A stretch of DNA of 64,000 bases from Streptomyces albus subsp. albus (GTDB taxonomy: Bacteria > Actinomycetota > Actinomycetes > Streptomycetales > Streptomycetaceae). Shown here piece by piece: positions 1 through 7,842 of this stretch (positions within the stretch are counted from its first letter, which is position 1; each line of letters starts with the position of its first letter). The stretch is from NCBI RefSeq assembly GCF_000725885.1, contig NZ_JODR01000005.1, positions 62,001 through 126,000 on the forward strand, in the 5' to 3' direction. The notes under the pieces were generated by a model. It had not been told where the DNA came from. It made no database searches and saw only the letters and a program-made list of their open reading frames with translations. The translations under genes and the position numbers were made by a program.

Positions 1-130
1 GGTGGCCGCCCCGCACGGCGCGGGTCAGCAAAGCCGCCAGGGCGAGTGCGGCCTTCGCCTTCCCGCCGCGGCCGAGGAGGTAGCCGCCCAGCAAGCCGGT
101 GACCACGGCGGCCGACGGTCTGTCCGTCAC
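1..130 (-). CDS. Small gas-vesicle-locus-like protein, cut by window edge
   Basis: A GTG start at 130 overlaps the TGA stop of the upstream SRPBCC gene (GTGA, 127-130), so it is probably the third gene of that operon. Forty-three codons are visible before the window ends. The start VTDRPSAAVVTGLLGGYLLG and the following basic Gly/Ala/Leu-rich stretch closely match the N-terminus of the GvpY-like gene two positions upstream (VVGGYLLGRTKKAK), so the two look like paralogues sharing a short hydrophobic helix followed by lysines. No function is known to me. The remainder of the protein lies outside the window. Confidence 0.6.
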   Translation of the reverse strand, partial: MTDRPSAAVVTGLLGGYLLGRGGKAKAALALAALLTRAVRGGH

Positions 131-1173
131 CGTTCGCCCCGCCCGCGGCGCCGTGAGCCGCGCTCGTCGCCACGGCCGCCGCCCTCTCCGTCGTCCCCCT
201 CCTCGTCACCCTGGGCCCCTTCGCCTTCGCCGCCCTCGTCGTCTCCCTCGTTCTCCTCCGGCTCCTGCTCCCCGCCGTCTCCGCCGTCCCCGTTCTCCTC
301 CGCGCCGTCCCGCCCCTCGTCCTTCCGCGACTCCTCCTCGTCCCGCTTCTCCTCCTCGACGACCTCGTCGTGGCTGCGGACGACCTCGCCGTCGCGGATC
401 TCGCCGCGCCAGCCGTCCACCTCCTCCGACTGGAGCGTCACGTACCGCTGGAAGTGCTTGAGGTCCAGGCGGAGCCGTCTGCCCTGCGCCCGCCAGATGT
501 TGCCGGTCTTCTCGAAGAATCCGGACGGGTAGTACTCGACGACCACCGCGACCCGCGTCAGGTTCTCGTCCAGCCGGTGGAAACTCACCGCACCGCTCGT
601 CGTGCCCTTCGACCCCTCGGAGGACCACACGATCCGCTGGTCGGGGATCTGCTCGGAGACCGTCGCCTCGTAGCTGCGGGTGGACGGCCAGACCCGCACT
701 TTCCAGGTGGTCTTGGTCTCGTCCTCCTCGTCGCGGGAGACGCTGCTGACGCCGTTCATGAAGCCGCCGAAGTCCTCGAACTGCGTGAAGTGGTTGTAGA
801 CCACCCGCAGCGGCCGGCCGATGTCGACGTGCTCGATGATGTTGATGGCCTTGAGGTCCCCCGGCTTGCTGCCGCCCCCGTCGCCCATTCCCACCGCGCC
901 CTTGGCCTTCTCGGTCACCTTGTCCTTGGCGCTCTTGGCCTTCTCCGCGACGAGGGCCTTGGCGGGGTTGTCGCCCTTGACGGTGCGGGCCGCCGTCTTG
1001 GCGAGCGCCCCGCCGCCGTTCGACTCCCCCGGTCCGTCCTGTCCGGCGATCTGGGTGAGCCGGTCGGTGGCCTTGCCCACCAGATGCTTGCCGGCCGCGG
1101 TCAGATACTCCAGAAGGTCGTCCCGCAGTTGGTCCAGCGGGGAGCCACCGTCGTTGGTGTGCTGCTGGGGCAT
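127..1173 (-). CDS. SRPBCC (polyketide cyclase/dehydrase-like) protein of gas-vesicle-linked type
   Basis: 348 residues. Residues about 110-255 form an SRPBCC/START-like domain (IEHVDIGRPLRVVYNHFTQF near its start), a fold that binds hydrophobic ligands. The N-terminal ~105 residues are Lys/Ala/Gly-rich and the last ~80 residues are an extreme low-complexity tail of Glu, Asp, Gly and Arg. Proteins of this make-up occur in actinomycete gas-vesicle clusters, where gvpZ is one such accessory gene; that assignment is from memory. The ATG at 1173 has a strong site (AGGAGGT) that overlaps the stop of the upstream gene, and its own stop overlaps the next start, so three genes are co-translated. No GvpA-type structural gene is visible. 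The ligand is unknown. Confidence 0.75.
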   Translation of the reverse strand: MPQQHTNDGGSPLDQLRDDLLEYLTAAGKHLVGKATDRLTQIAGQDGPGESNGGGALAKTAARTVKGDNPAKALVAEKAKSAKDKVTEKAKGAVGMGDGGGSKPGDLKAINIIEHVDIGRPLRVVYNHFTQFEDFGGFMNGVSSVSRDEEDETKTTWKVRVWPSTRSYEATVSEQIPDQRIVWSSEGSKGTTSGAVSFHRLDENLTRVAVVVEYYPSGFFEKTGNIWRAQGRRLRLDLKHFQRYVTLQSEEVDGWRGEIRDGEVVRSHDEVVEEEKRDEEESRKDEGRDGAEENGDGGDGGEQEPEENEGDDEGGEGEGAQGDEEGDDGEGGGRGDERGSRRRGRGER

Positions 1174-1179
1174 GGCGGA

Positions 1180-1890
1180 CTACCTCCTGCGGGCGGATCG
1201 GTCGGCGGACCTCTTGGCGGCGCTGCCGGAAACCGGTTTCCGGTGCGGACGGCCGGCGGAGGGCGACGCGCTGCGCGCCGCCGCCTCGCGGGCCACCCCC
1301 CGCTTCCGTGCGGACGACTCCCGCGACTGCTGCCGGTGTCGCGGCTCCCGCCGCTCCTCCGGCTCCTGACTGCGCTCGCCTCCCGCGTCGCCTGCGGCCT
1401 GTCCGTCGTCCCCACCATCCCTGCCGTCCCCGCCGTCTTCGCCGCCCTCCCCGTCCCCGCGGTCCTGGTCGGCCTCGTCCCGGCCTTCCTGGGCGCCTTC
1501 CTCCTGCTCGCGGCTGCCGCCTTCCTCGTCCCCGTCTCCGCCTCCGCCCCCGTTCTGCTCCCCTCCCGGCTTGGCGAGCTCACCGAGGCGGTCGGTGCGG
1601 TCGCGAAGAGTGCTGCTCAGCGAGGAGATACGGCGGTTGGCCAAGGACACGGCAGCCGTGCGGGCGGCCGACATCAACTGTTCCTTCACCTGGCTGCTCA
1701 GTTCCTCGAACTGGGGCGTCTCGGTGAGCTTCTTCAGGCCACTGCCGAGCAGTTCCTGCGGGGCGACGCCGAGACGGCGCCCGGCCACCAGTGAACCTAC
1801 GGTGAGGGCGAATTTCGCCTTTTTGGTGCGGCCGAGGAGATAGCCGCCGACGACCGCGGCGAGGACGGTCGTCTTCTGACTGTCGTTCAT
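1180..1890 (-). CDS. GvpY-like accessory protein with charged C-terminal tail
   Basis: 236 residues from ATG 1890. The N-terminus (MNDSQKTTVLAAVVGGYLLG) has one hydrophobic helix, then a conserved-looking region to about residue 100 (GVAPQELLGSGLKKL, QLMSAARTAA). The rest is low-complexity Glu/Gly/Asp/Arg, like the tail of the downstream SRPBCC protein. Homologues, sometimes misnamed DNA primase, are found next to SRPBCC proteins in streptomycete gas-vesicle loci; this is recalled, not computed. It is the first gene of a three-gene minus-strand operon, six bases before the SRPBCC gene, and divergent from the repeat protein at 2174. The function is unknown; a membrane or scaffold role is only a guess. 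Confidence 0.65.
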   Translation of the reverse strand: MNDSQKTTVLAAVVGGYLLGRTKKAKFALTVGSLVAGRRLGVAPQELLGSGLKKLTETPQFEELSSQVKEQLMSAARTAAVSLANRRISSLSSTLRDRTDRLGELAKPGGEQNGGGGGDGDEEGGSREQEEGAQEGRDEADQDRGDGEGGEDGGDGRDGGDDGQAAGDAGGERSQEPEERREPRHRQQSRESSARKRGVAREAAARSASPSAGRPHRKPVSGSAAKRSADRSARRR

Positions 1891-2173
1891 GACTGGTCCC
1901 TGGGCTCGGTCTGCTGGGTCCCGTACGGCAACCTCCGACCAGGGCCGCAATTCGCCCTGTTCAGCCGTGGACACAGTGTGTGCGCGGCACCGCGCCGGGC
2001 GCATTCCGGAGAGGGCCGGACGGGTACCGGCGTCGCCGCCCGGACGCCGCGCCTGCCCGGATACCTCCGTCCGCCCGGTACGCGGCGACAATTCCGTTCA
2101 TCCGTTTTACGGTGATACGGACCGTTTGTGGGCAGCCGGGGCGATGCCTGGCCCAGGACAGCGAGGCCACGTC

Positions 2174-3526
2174 ATGGACGAGGACTACCGCGGCAAAGAC
2201 GACTACGTCGAGGAATGGGACGACGGGGAGCAGGGCCCGGACCAGCGGGGGTCGGATCAGCGGCGGCCGGACCAGCAGCGGGAGGCGGGGAAGGGGCGGC
2301 CCGACGAGCAGGAGATCTCCGAGGGGGAGATCGTTCCCGCGGAGGCGCCGGGCCGGAGCCCCGATGTGCTCCTCGACGTGCCGCAGGTCAAGGTCGACGA
2401 GATCAATCTGGAGGTGGAGGACCTCCGGGCACGGGTCTCGTTGCAGGCCGAGGTGCTGGATCTGCTCCGGCTCAATGTGGGCGCGGACGTCAGCCTGGGA
2501 CGGGTGCAGCTGGAGATCAAGGGCGTGGAGGCCCAGGCGCTGCTGAAGGTCCGGCTCGACAACGTCGCCCGGATCATCGACCGGGTACTGCGCACCATCG
2601 ACCGCAATCCGCAGATCCTGGAGCAGATCACCAGCGGGGCCGGTTCCGCTCTGCGGGAGGTCGGCGGCGGGGCCGGACACGCCGTCGGCGAGTTGGGGCG
2701 AGGTGCGGGCGGGGCCGTCGAGGACATCGGCTCGGGAGCCCGCGGTGCCGTTCAGGAACTGGGTCGGGGCGCGGGCGGTGCGGTGCAGGACGTGGGCCGC
2801 GGTGCGGGCGGTGCGGTGCAGGACGTGGGCCGTGGCGCCGGTGGTGCGGTACAGGACGTGGGCCAGGGCGCGGGCGGCGCTGTGCAGGGGGTCGGCCAGG
2901 GAGCGGGCGGTGCCGTGCAGGGGGTCGGCCAGGGAGCGGGCGGTGCCGTACAGGGTGTGGGCCAGGGCGCCGGTGGTGCGGTGCAGGACGTGGGACGCGG
3001 TGCCGGTGGCGCGGCGGAGGGCGTCGGGAAGGGCGCGGGCGGCGCGGTGCAGGAGGCCGGGCGCGGTGCGGGCGGCGCGGTCGAGGGTGCGGGCCGTGGC
3101 GCGGGCGAGGCCGCGGAAGGCGTCGGCCGTGGTGCCGGTGGGGCCGCGGAAGGCGTCGGCCGTGGTGCGGGAGAGGCTGTCGAGGGCGCGGGCGGCGCCG
3201 TGCGGGGAGCCGGCCAGGGCGCCGGGGAAGCGGTGGAGGATGTCGGGAAGGGCGCGGGGGAAACCGCCGGGCGCGCGGGCGGGGCAGCCGGCGAGGCCGT
3301 CGGCAAAGCAGGTGAGCGCACTTCCGAGGCCGTGGGGGAGACGGTCCGCGAAGCCGGAAAGGGCGGCGGCGACAACTCCGGGACCGGCGAGGAGCCGGCC
3401 GAATCCGGAGGGCAGACGGGCGACCGGGCCGACGACCAGGCGCAAGGGCAGGGCAGGCGTGACGCGGAGCGGGGCTCCCGCTCGAACGGCCGCCGGACGG
3501 AGGACCGCCACCAGGAGCCGCCCTGA
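2174..3526 (+). CDS. Conserved domain plus long 11-residue glycine/alanine repeat protein
   Basis: 450 residues from ATG 2174. Residues 1-60 are acidic and hydrophilic. Residues about 65-150 form a compact conserved-looking domain (LLDVPQVKVDEINLEVEDLR, then a segment rich in VGADVSLGRVQLEIKG) that I recall from unnamed proteins beside streptomycete gas-vesicle genes. Residues 155-370 are nineteen tandem units of the form GAGGAVQDVGR, regular enough to form an amphipathic helical or fibrous rod. The C-terminus is charged. It is divergent from the GvpY-like operon. The TGA stop at 3524 is followed in the same frame by another coding block (see next entries). The start is chosen because the conserved domain begins downstream; the ribosome site is weak. 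Confidence 0.7.
   Translation: MDEDYRGKDDYVEEWDDGEQGPDQRGSDQRRPDQQREAGKGRPDEQEISEGEIVPAEAPGRSPDVLLDVPQVKVDEINLEVEDLRARVSLQAEVLDLLRLNVGADVSLGRVQLEIKGVEAQALLKVRLDNVARIIDRVLRTIDRNPQILEQITSGAGSALREVGGGAGHAVGELGRGAGGAVEDIGSGARGAVQELGRGAGGAVQDVGRGAGGAVQDVGRGAGGAVQDVGQGAGGAVQGVGQGAGGAVQGVGQGAGGAVQGVGQGAGGAVQDVGRGAGGAAEGVGKGAGGAVQEAGRGAGGAVEGAGRGAGEAAEGVGRGAGGAAEGVGRGAGEAVEGAGGAVRGAGQGAGEAVEDVGKGAGETAGRAGGAAGEAVGKAGERTSEAVGETVREAGKGGGDNSGTGEEPAESGGQTGDRADDQAQGQGRRDAERGSRSNGRRTEDRHQEPP
2636..3283 (+). repeat. 33-bp in-frame tandem repeat array (19 units)
   Basis: Nineteen consecutive units encode GAGGAVQDVGR-like undecapeptides; eighteen are exactly 33 bp and one near the end is 54 bp (GAGEAVEGAGGAVRGAGQ). 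Central units are nearly identical, including three copies of GAGGAVQGVGQ in a row, while outer units diverge, the usual pattern of expansion by unequal exchange. The period keeps the reading frame, so copy number can change without breaking the gene. Confidence 0.9.
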
Positions 3527-3655
3527 ACAGATGAGTCCGCGGCCCCCGTTGCGCGGGAGGACACCGGCCGGCGTGAGCCGCGGGAGGAACGTGAGTCGCA
3601 GGGGGAGGGGGACCCGCAAGGGGAGGGGGAGCCCGACATCGCCTTCGGCGCGTCG

Positions 3656-4027
3656 GTGCGTGCGGACAGTCTCCGTTTCCGCTCGGCGCCGCAGACCGAG
3701 GTCGCCTTTCACGGCACTCCGGGCCGGCGCTCGGTCTCGCGCAGCACCCGCACCGGTCTGCCCGCGCCCGTGCGCCCCGGGGAGCGGTACGAGGATGTCC
3801 AGGTCGACTACGCACTCGCCTCGGAGCTCACCGGCGACGAGGAGGAATCGCGGGAGACGCACGAGACGGAAGAACCCGGGAGGGAAACCCGCGACGGGCG
3901 GGAACGCGAGCCGGAGAAGCACGCGAGGCGAGAAGACGATCCGGACGAAGACGAAGACGAAGACGGATACGAAGACGACGACGGAGACGGAGACGGGAAC
4001 GGCGGCACGCGGCGGCCCCCCTCATGA
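3656..4027 (+). CDS. Acidic protein in frame after the TGA of the repeat gene
   Basis: 123 residues if started at GTG 3656. The first ~65 residues (VRADSLRF, RTGLPAPVRPGERYEDVQVD, YALASEL) look like a small conserved domain found beside the repeat protein in other streptomycetes (recollection). The rest is an acidic Glu/Asp/Arg tail. This frame is already open from base 3527, directly after the TGA of the repeat gene, and its codons there have coding-like GC bias (GREPREERES, then GEGDP-type residues), but no ATG, GTG or TTG occurs in frame between 3527 and 3655. GTG 3656 has no ribosome site and cuts into the domain. The block may therefore be made by TGA readthrough, be split by a recent stop, or reflect a sequence error. 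Confidence 0.55.
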   Translation: MRADSLRFRSAPQTEVAFHGTPGRRSVSRSTRTGLPAPVRPGERYEDVQVDYALASELTGDEEESRETHETEEPGRETRDGREREPEKHARREDDPDEDEDEDGYEDDDGDGDGNGGTRRPPS

Positions 4028-4122
4028 CACCGCGCCGGACGGGGACCCTCTCCCACACCGGCACGTACCGGGCCGCCCCCGCGGGGCCGCCGCATCCCCG
4101 GGCCCGTCACGCCCGGTCGCCG

Positions 4123-4383
4123 TCATGCCTCCCGCGCCCGGCCCTCCCGGCGCGCGTACCGCCGCAGCACCCGGACGATCCGTACCACCGCGAGCAGCCC
4201 GGCCGTCACCGCGCCCGCGAGCAGCAGTGCGTGAACGGCGCGGGAGGGGAGTTCCCACACGACGGCGGGACTCGCGATCGCGGCGAACACCAAAGCGGCG
4301 AGCAGCCCGGCACTGAGCAGCGCGTAGCCGATCTCCACGGTGAGTGCGTCACGTTCGGCCTGGCTGCGGGGACCATTTCTCAT
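4123..4383 (-). CDS. Small two-helix membrane protein (DUF6332-like)
   Basis: 86 residues from ATG 4383. After a short polar N-terminus with the motif ERDALTVEIGYALL there are two hydrophobic segments (about residues 20-40 and 48-68), then a basic tail (RIVRVLRRYARREGR). The motif and size match a small streptomycete membrane family I recall as DUF6332; that label is tentative. It lies 31 bases downstream of the P-loop kinase gene on the same strand, so it may share its transcript. The function is unknown. Confidence 0.65.
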   Translation of the reverse strand: MRNGPRSQAERDALTVEIGYALLSAGLLAALVFAAIASPAVVWELPSRAVHALLLAGAVTAGLLAVVRIVRVLRRYARREGRAREA

Positions 4384-4414
4384 ACCGGGATTATCGGTAC
4401 CGGCACGGCGCACG

Positions 4415-4948
4415 TCATCCTCGCCAGCCGGTGACGGCCACCGTCTCGCGGGCGATGGCGGCCACCGACCTGCCGTCGGTGGGCACCCGTACGGTGTCCG
4501 CCGGTGCACGCGCGTCCAGCAGTCGCGCCTTGCGCACGCTGCCGGCGATCTCCTGTTCCAGCTCGGAGCCGAGTTCACGGCCCGTCAGCCGGTCGCGGGC
4601 CGTGGAGTCCGAGGCGGTCAGCAGCACCCGTATGAGACGTACGTCCGCTCCCATGGCGCGCTCGAACATGCCTGCCGTCTCGGGCAGTACGCTCACCGTG
4701 TTGGTGTAGACGAGCCGACGGTGGCCACGCCGGGCGAAGTTCGCCCACAGGCCCGTCAGATTGTCCTCGGTCAGCCGGGCCCGGTCCGGGTCGCCGTCCG
4801 GCGCCGGGTGTGCTTGGCCCAGGTAGTCGCCTTCGAGTACCACGTGCGCAACGGCCGCGGCGCGCAGCAGCGCGGAAACCTCCCACGCCACCGTCGTCTT
4901 GCCGACTCCCGCGCGTCCTCCGATGAGCAGCGCCTCCGCGTGATCCAT
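4415..4948 (-). CDS. P-loop nucleoside/nucleotide kinase-like ATPase
   Basis: 177 residues. A Walker A loop (GGRAGVGKTT, residues about 10-19) follows an N-terminal strand, as in adenylylsulfate kinase, gluconate kinase and shikimate kinase-like proteins. EGDYLG near residue 40 may hold the substrate-binding acidic residue, and a lid-like Arg-rich segment (TARDRLTGRELGSEL) follows at about 115-130. The length is normal for this superfamily. The substrate cannot be read from the sequence. It is followed by the small membrane gene. Confidence 0.75.
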   Translation of the reverse strand: MDHAEALLIGGRAGVGKTTVAWEVSALLRAAAVAHVVLEGDYLGQAHPAPDGDPDRARLTEDNLTGLWANFARRGHRRLVYTNTVSVLPETAGMFERAMGADVRLIRVLLTASDSTARDRLTGRELGSELEQEIAGSVRKARLLDARAPADTVRVPTDGRSVAAIARETVAVTGWRG

Positions 4949-5026
4949 GGCGGCAGCCTGCCAGCGCGCGGCGGGTCCGGGCGAACGGTATTCCGCACCC
5001 CCGCCCGGCCACCGCGGCCGGCGCGG

Positions 5027-5560
5027 TCACCGGGTGAAGTGCCAGCGGGTCTGGCTGAAACGGGCGCCCCTGCCGAAGCCGAACGCGGTGCGCGGCACGA
5101 CCCGGAAGACGAGGGAGCGGATGTCGTGGGCGGGGGAGCGGAAGGCTTCCTCGTGGACGTCGAAGTGCCACTCGCTGCCGTACTTGGCCTCCCACAGGGT
5201 GGCCAGTGCCGCCAGCCGCCCCTCGTCGGTGACCCGCACTGCCTCGCCCTCGACGACCAGATCGCAGCCCTCGCCGTAGGTGTTCGTCCCGGTGGTGAGG
5301 GCCACCTGCGGGTTGCCGGTGATGTTGAGGACCTTGCGTTCCCGCTCGCCGGTGGTGAAGTGGAGCGCCCCGTCGGTCCACACCGTCATCACCGGGGTGA
5401 CATGGGGGCGGCCGTCCTGACGCACCGTCGAGAGCCAGAAGATCTCGGCCCGTTCCAGGCAGGAGACGGCCTCGGTCCATGGTGTGGCGGTCGCGTCGGG
5501 GGAGCTGTAGCGCGCGTCCAGTTCGGTGTGCGGCTCCAGCGGCGGTGTGTGTGCCGTCAT
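5027..5560 (-). CDS. Pyridoxamine 5'-phosphate oxidase-fold flavin/F420-binding protein
   Basis: 177 residues from ATG 5560; a GTG immediately upstream at 5563 is an alternative, and the AGAGGA site fits both. The split beta-barrel pattern is clear: FWLSTVRQDGRPHVTPVMTV, then LHFTTGERERKVLNITGNPQ and VVEGEAVRVTDEG. This is the general stress protein 26/PNPOx-like fold that binds FMN or F420. The C-terminal FRVVPRTAFGFGRG is typical of actinobacterial members. Substrate unknown. It probably ends its own short transcript. Confidence 0.85.
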   Translation of the reverse strand: MTAHTPPLEPHTELDARYSSPDATATPWTEAVSCLERAEIFWLSTVRQDGRPHVTPVMTVWTDGALHFTTGERERKVLNITGNPQVALTTGTNTYGEGCDLVVEGEAVRVTDEGRLAALATLWEAKYGSEWHFDVHEEAFRSPAHDIRSLVFRVVPRTAFGFGRGARFSQTRWHFTR

Positions 5561-5672
5561 CACGGAGTCCTCTCGGTGTCCTCCGCCCTATGATTCCGGC
5601 ACAAAGCGGACCCGGCCCGCAGGGCCGCCCCATCGCGCGTCGGCCGGCCGTACCCCACATGTCCGGGGGCCG

Positions 5673-5870
5673 TCATGTCCTGGCGGTGGGCTCGCGTTTC
5701 GCGCGGAGGAGGCCCGAGGCCACCTGGATGCCGCCGATGCACATGAGGACGACGCCGGCCTTCGTCAGGGTGACGACCGGGGTCTCGACGTCCCCGGCGA
5801 ACAGTTTGAGGGCCAGGCCGACCAGAAAGGTGACGCTTCCCTCGATCAGGTTCTTGCTCGCGCGACGCAC
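5673..5870 (-). CDS. DUF5708 small membrane protein
   Basis: 65 residues from GTG 5870, chosen because AAGGAG lies six bases upstream and the protein then starts VRRASKNLIEG, as family members do; an upstream ATG would add eleven unconserved residues. Two hydrophobic segments (SVTFLVGLALKLF and a second from VVTLTKAGVVLMCIGG) separated by a short polar loop fit the streptomycete DUF5708 family. The function is unknown. The cytoplasmic tail is basic. Confidence 0.8.
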   Translation of the reverse strand: MRRASKNLIEGSVTFLVGLALKLFAGDVETPVVTLTKAGVVLMCIGGIQVASGLLRAKREPTART

Positions 5871-6150
5871 CGTCGACTCCTTGGCGGGGGCACACACCGG
5901 CCCCCCGCGGTGCCTGCCGGTAGGACGCAGAGGGGGCTGCCGGGGGCGGGTCTCACTCTAAAAGGCGCCGGACGGGCTCTCGTCCGCTTCGCGCAGGAGC
6001 CGGTACTGCATCGTTCGGCGGACCCCGACGGGGGTACGGCTCCTCCCCACACCGGGGCACGCGATCCCCGCCCGTTCCCTGACGCCGGGTCAGCCGGCTC
6101 GCACCGCCGCGCTGCGGCACCCATGCATACACCTGTGGGGTGCCTGTGAG

Positions 6151-6175
6151 GTTTGCCGGTGAGGGCGCCGGATAC
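6151..6175 (+). promoter_or_regulatory. Probable SigB-type promoter of the sigma factor gene
   Basis: GTTT at 6151-6154 and GGATAC at 6170-6175 are separated by 15 bases, close to the streptomycete SigB-regulon pattern (GNNT, 14-16 bases, GGGTAY). It lies 131 bases before the sigma factor start, in an otherwise gene-free stretch from 5871 to 6306, and suggests autoregulation. The rest of that stretch shows no gene or strong hairpin. Confidence 0.5.
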
Positions 6176-6306
6176 AAGGCGGTCACGTGCTTGGGAGGAC
6201 AGGCACAGACGCGGAGGAGAAGCCCGCGACAGCCCGCGACGCCTGTCCCACAGCCGCTTCTCCCACCGCCGTGCGATGTCGAGACACCGGGGAGGAGTCA
6301 GATCCT

Positions 6307-7125
6307 ATGTGCGCCGTTCGGTACCGGCCCCAGCGCAACCGTCACAGCCACCACGACGCGCCCGACACGGCCGCGGACTTCGAGCGGCTGGCAGCCCTGC
6401 CGCAGGGCCCTGAGCGGGAGGAGCTGCGCGGCCGGCTGGTGGCGGCCTGGCTGCCGATGGCCCACCGGCTCGCGGCCAAGTACCGCAACCGCGGAGAGGC
6501 GCTGGAGGATCTGGAGCAGGTGGCGGCGCTCGGACTGGTGAAGGCCGTCAACCGCTTCGATCCCGCGCAGGGCACCGCCTTCGAGCCGTTCGCCGTGCCC
6601 ACGATCACCGGCGAGATACGCCGCCACTTCCGGGACCGCGCCTGGGAGGTGCACGTACCGCGCCGGGTCCAGGAACTGCGGAACAAGGTGCGCTCGGCCG
6701 TCCGCGCGCTGGAGGACACCGGCAGCGGCCAGAGTGTGACGCCCGAGCGGATCGCCGAGCTGACCGGGCTGTCCCAGGAGGACGTCAAGGCCGGGCTGGA
6801 GGCCACGGAGAGCTTCCGCGCCCTGTCCCTGGACGCCTCCCTCACCGCGCCGGACGAGGCGTTCTCGCTCGCCGACACCCTCGGCGAGACGGATGCCGGT
6901 TTCGACGCCGTGGTGGCCCGGGAAGCGGTCAAACCGTGTCTGCGCGAACTGCCCGAGCGCCAGCGCAAGGTGCTGTACCTGCGGTTCTTCCGCGGTATGA
7001 CGCAGTCCCGCATCGGCGAGGAGCTGGGCATCTCGCAGATGCACGTCTCACGGCTGCTGTCCCGTACCTGCGAGCGGGTCCGCCGCCAGGTCGAGCGCGA
7101 GCCGGCTCATGCCGGGACCGCCTGA
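6307..7125 (+). CDS. SigB/SigF/SigG-family RNA polymerase sigma factor
   Basis: 272 residues from ATG 6307 with GGAGGAG about ten bases upstream. Region 2 is clear (RLAAKYRNRGEALEDLEQVA, then GLVKAVNRFDP and FEPFAVPTITGEIRRHFRD), as are region 3 (SVTPERIAELTGLSQEDVKAG) and region 4 (LPERQRKVLYLRFFRGMTQS, helix-turn-helix EELGISQMHVSRLLSR). This is the group-3 stress/differentiation family of actinomycetes, whose members are normally held by an RsbW-like anti-sigma kinase. No RsbW/RsbV pair adjoins it, but a stressosome operon starts about 700 bases downstream on the other strand. The upstream SigB-like motif suggests that it or a relative drives its own transcription. Confidence 0.93.
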   Translation: MCAVRYRPQRNRHSHHDAPDTAADFERLAALPQGPEREELRGRLVAAWLPMAHRLAAKYRNRGEALEDLEQVAALGLVKAVNRFDPAQGTAFEPFAVPTITGEIRRHFRDRAWEVHVPRRVQELRNKVRSAVRALEDTGSGQSVTPERIAELTGLSQEDVKAGLEATESFRALSLDASLTAPDEAFSLADTLGETDAGFDAVVAREAVKPCLRELPERQRKVLYLRFFRGMTQSRIGEELGISQMHVSRLLSRTCERVRRQVEREPAHAGTA

Positions 7126-7225
7126 CGTCCCCCACCGAACTCCTCACCGACCCCTTCGGCCCGCGGCGCGTCCCGCTCACCGTCCCCCGACCGCCGCGGC
7201 CCGCGAACCCGAGAAAGGACGCCGC

Positions 7226-7591
7226 ATGTTGATGGCCCACCCCGCCGTTCTCCGCGACCTCGTCGAGCAGTACGAAACGCTGCGGGTACTGCACGCGCAG
7301 GACGGTTCCCCCGAGGTGCGGCAGCGCATGAACGACGTGGCCTACACCCTGTGCGTCTCGACGGGCACCCGCGACGTCGACGCGGCGCTGGTCGCCGCCC
7401 GGCACCGGCTGCCCGGCGCCCGGCCCGAGGACGACTCCCTCCTGACGGCGCGGAACGCCCCGGGGCAGGCGCCGACCGAGGCGAACGCCGCACCGGCCGC
7501 CCCCGCCGCCGATCATGTGCGGCAGGCCGCGGACGCCGGAACCGGCACGGCCGGCACCGACCCGGCGGCGCCGTCCGCCTCGGTCGCCTAG
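7226..7591 (+). CDS. DUF5133 protein
   Basis: 121 residues from ATG 7226 with AAAGGA eight bases upstream. The N-terminal 70 residues (MLMAHPAVLRDLVEQYETLR, then VAYTLCVSTGTRDVDAAL) match the DUF5133 domain common in streptomycetes, where it is often placed beside sigma factors or redox regulators. The C-terminal half is Ala/Pro-rich and unlikely to be folded. It follows the sigma factor by 100 bases on the same strand and could be co-transcribed. Function unknown. Confidence 0.85.
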   Translation: MLMAHPAVLRDLVEQYETLRVLHAQDGSPEVRQRMNDVAYTLCVSTGTRDVDAALVAARHRLPGARPEDDSLLTARNAPGQAPTEANAAPAAPAADHVRQAADAGTGTAGTDPAAPSASVA

Positions 7592-7796
7592 CCGTGCGCC
7601 GCCTGGTGCGCAAGCCCTGGCTGACCGTCCGCGTATCGGCGGCACGGGCCATCGGGCACCGGCCGCCGCAGGCCGCCCGGCGCTCCCGTCCGGCCGCCGC
7701 CACCCGTCCGGCGGCCGGACGGCCGGTGGAACGCCGTGCCTCCGGAGGGACGGGTGCCGCCTCCGCCGGCTGACGGGCCGGCCCCCCTCACGCCGT

Positions 7797-7842
7797 GGTG
7801 AGCCGCCCCGGGGGGAGCCCCCTCCACCCGGGGCGGCTCACC
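7797..7842. terminator. Strong inverted repeat between convergent genes
   Basis: A perfect 16-bp stem (GGTGAGCCGCCCCGGG at 7797-7812 with its complement at 7827-7842) surrounds a 14-base loop. The right arm overlaps the stop codon of the minus-strand phosphatase gene. It probably ends transcription from both the sigma factor side and the stressosome operon. No T-tract is present, as is usual in streptomycetes. Confidence 0.75.

Noticed and set aside
2636..3283. CRISPR array
   Set aside because: Units are contiguous in-frame coding repeats without spacers; no cas genes are present.
1961..3922. Long minus-strand open frame (653 codons) opposite the repeat protein
   Set aside because: It mirrors the 33-bp repeats, gives Arg/Pro/His-rich repetitive protein and has no ribosome site; the plus strand holds the domain-bearing frame.
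3532..4316. ATG 3532 as start of the gene after the repeat protein
   Set aside because: This frame gives an Arg/Pro-rich product with poor third-position GC; the conserved-looking domain lies in another frame.
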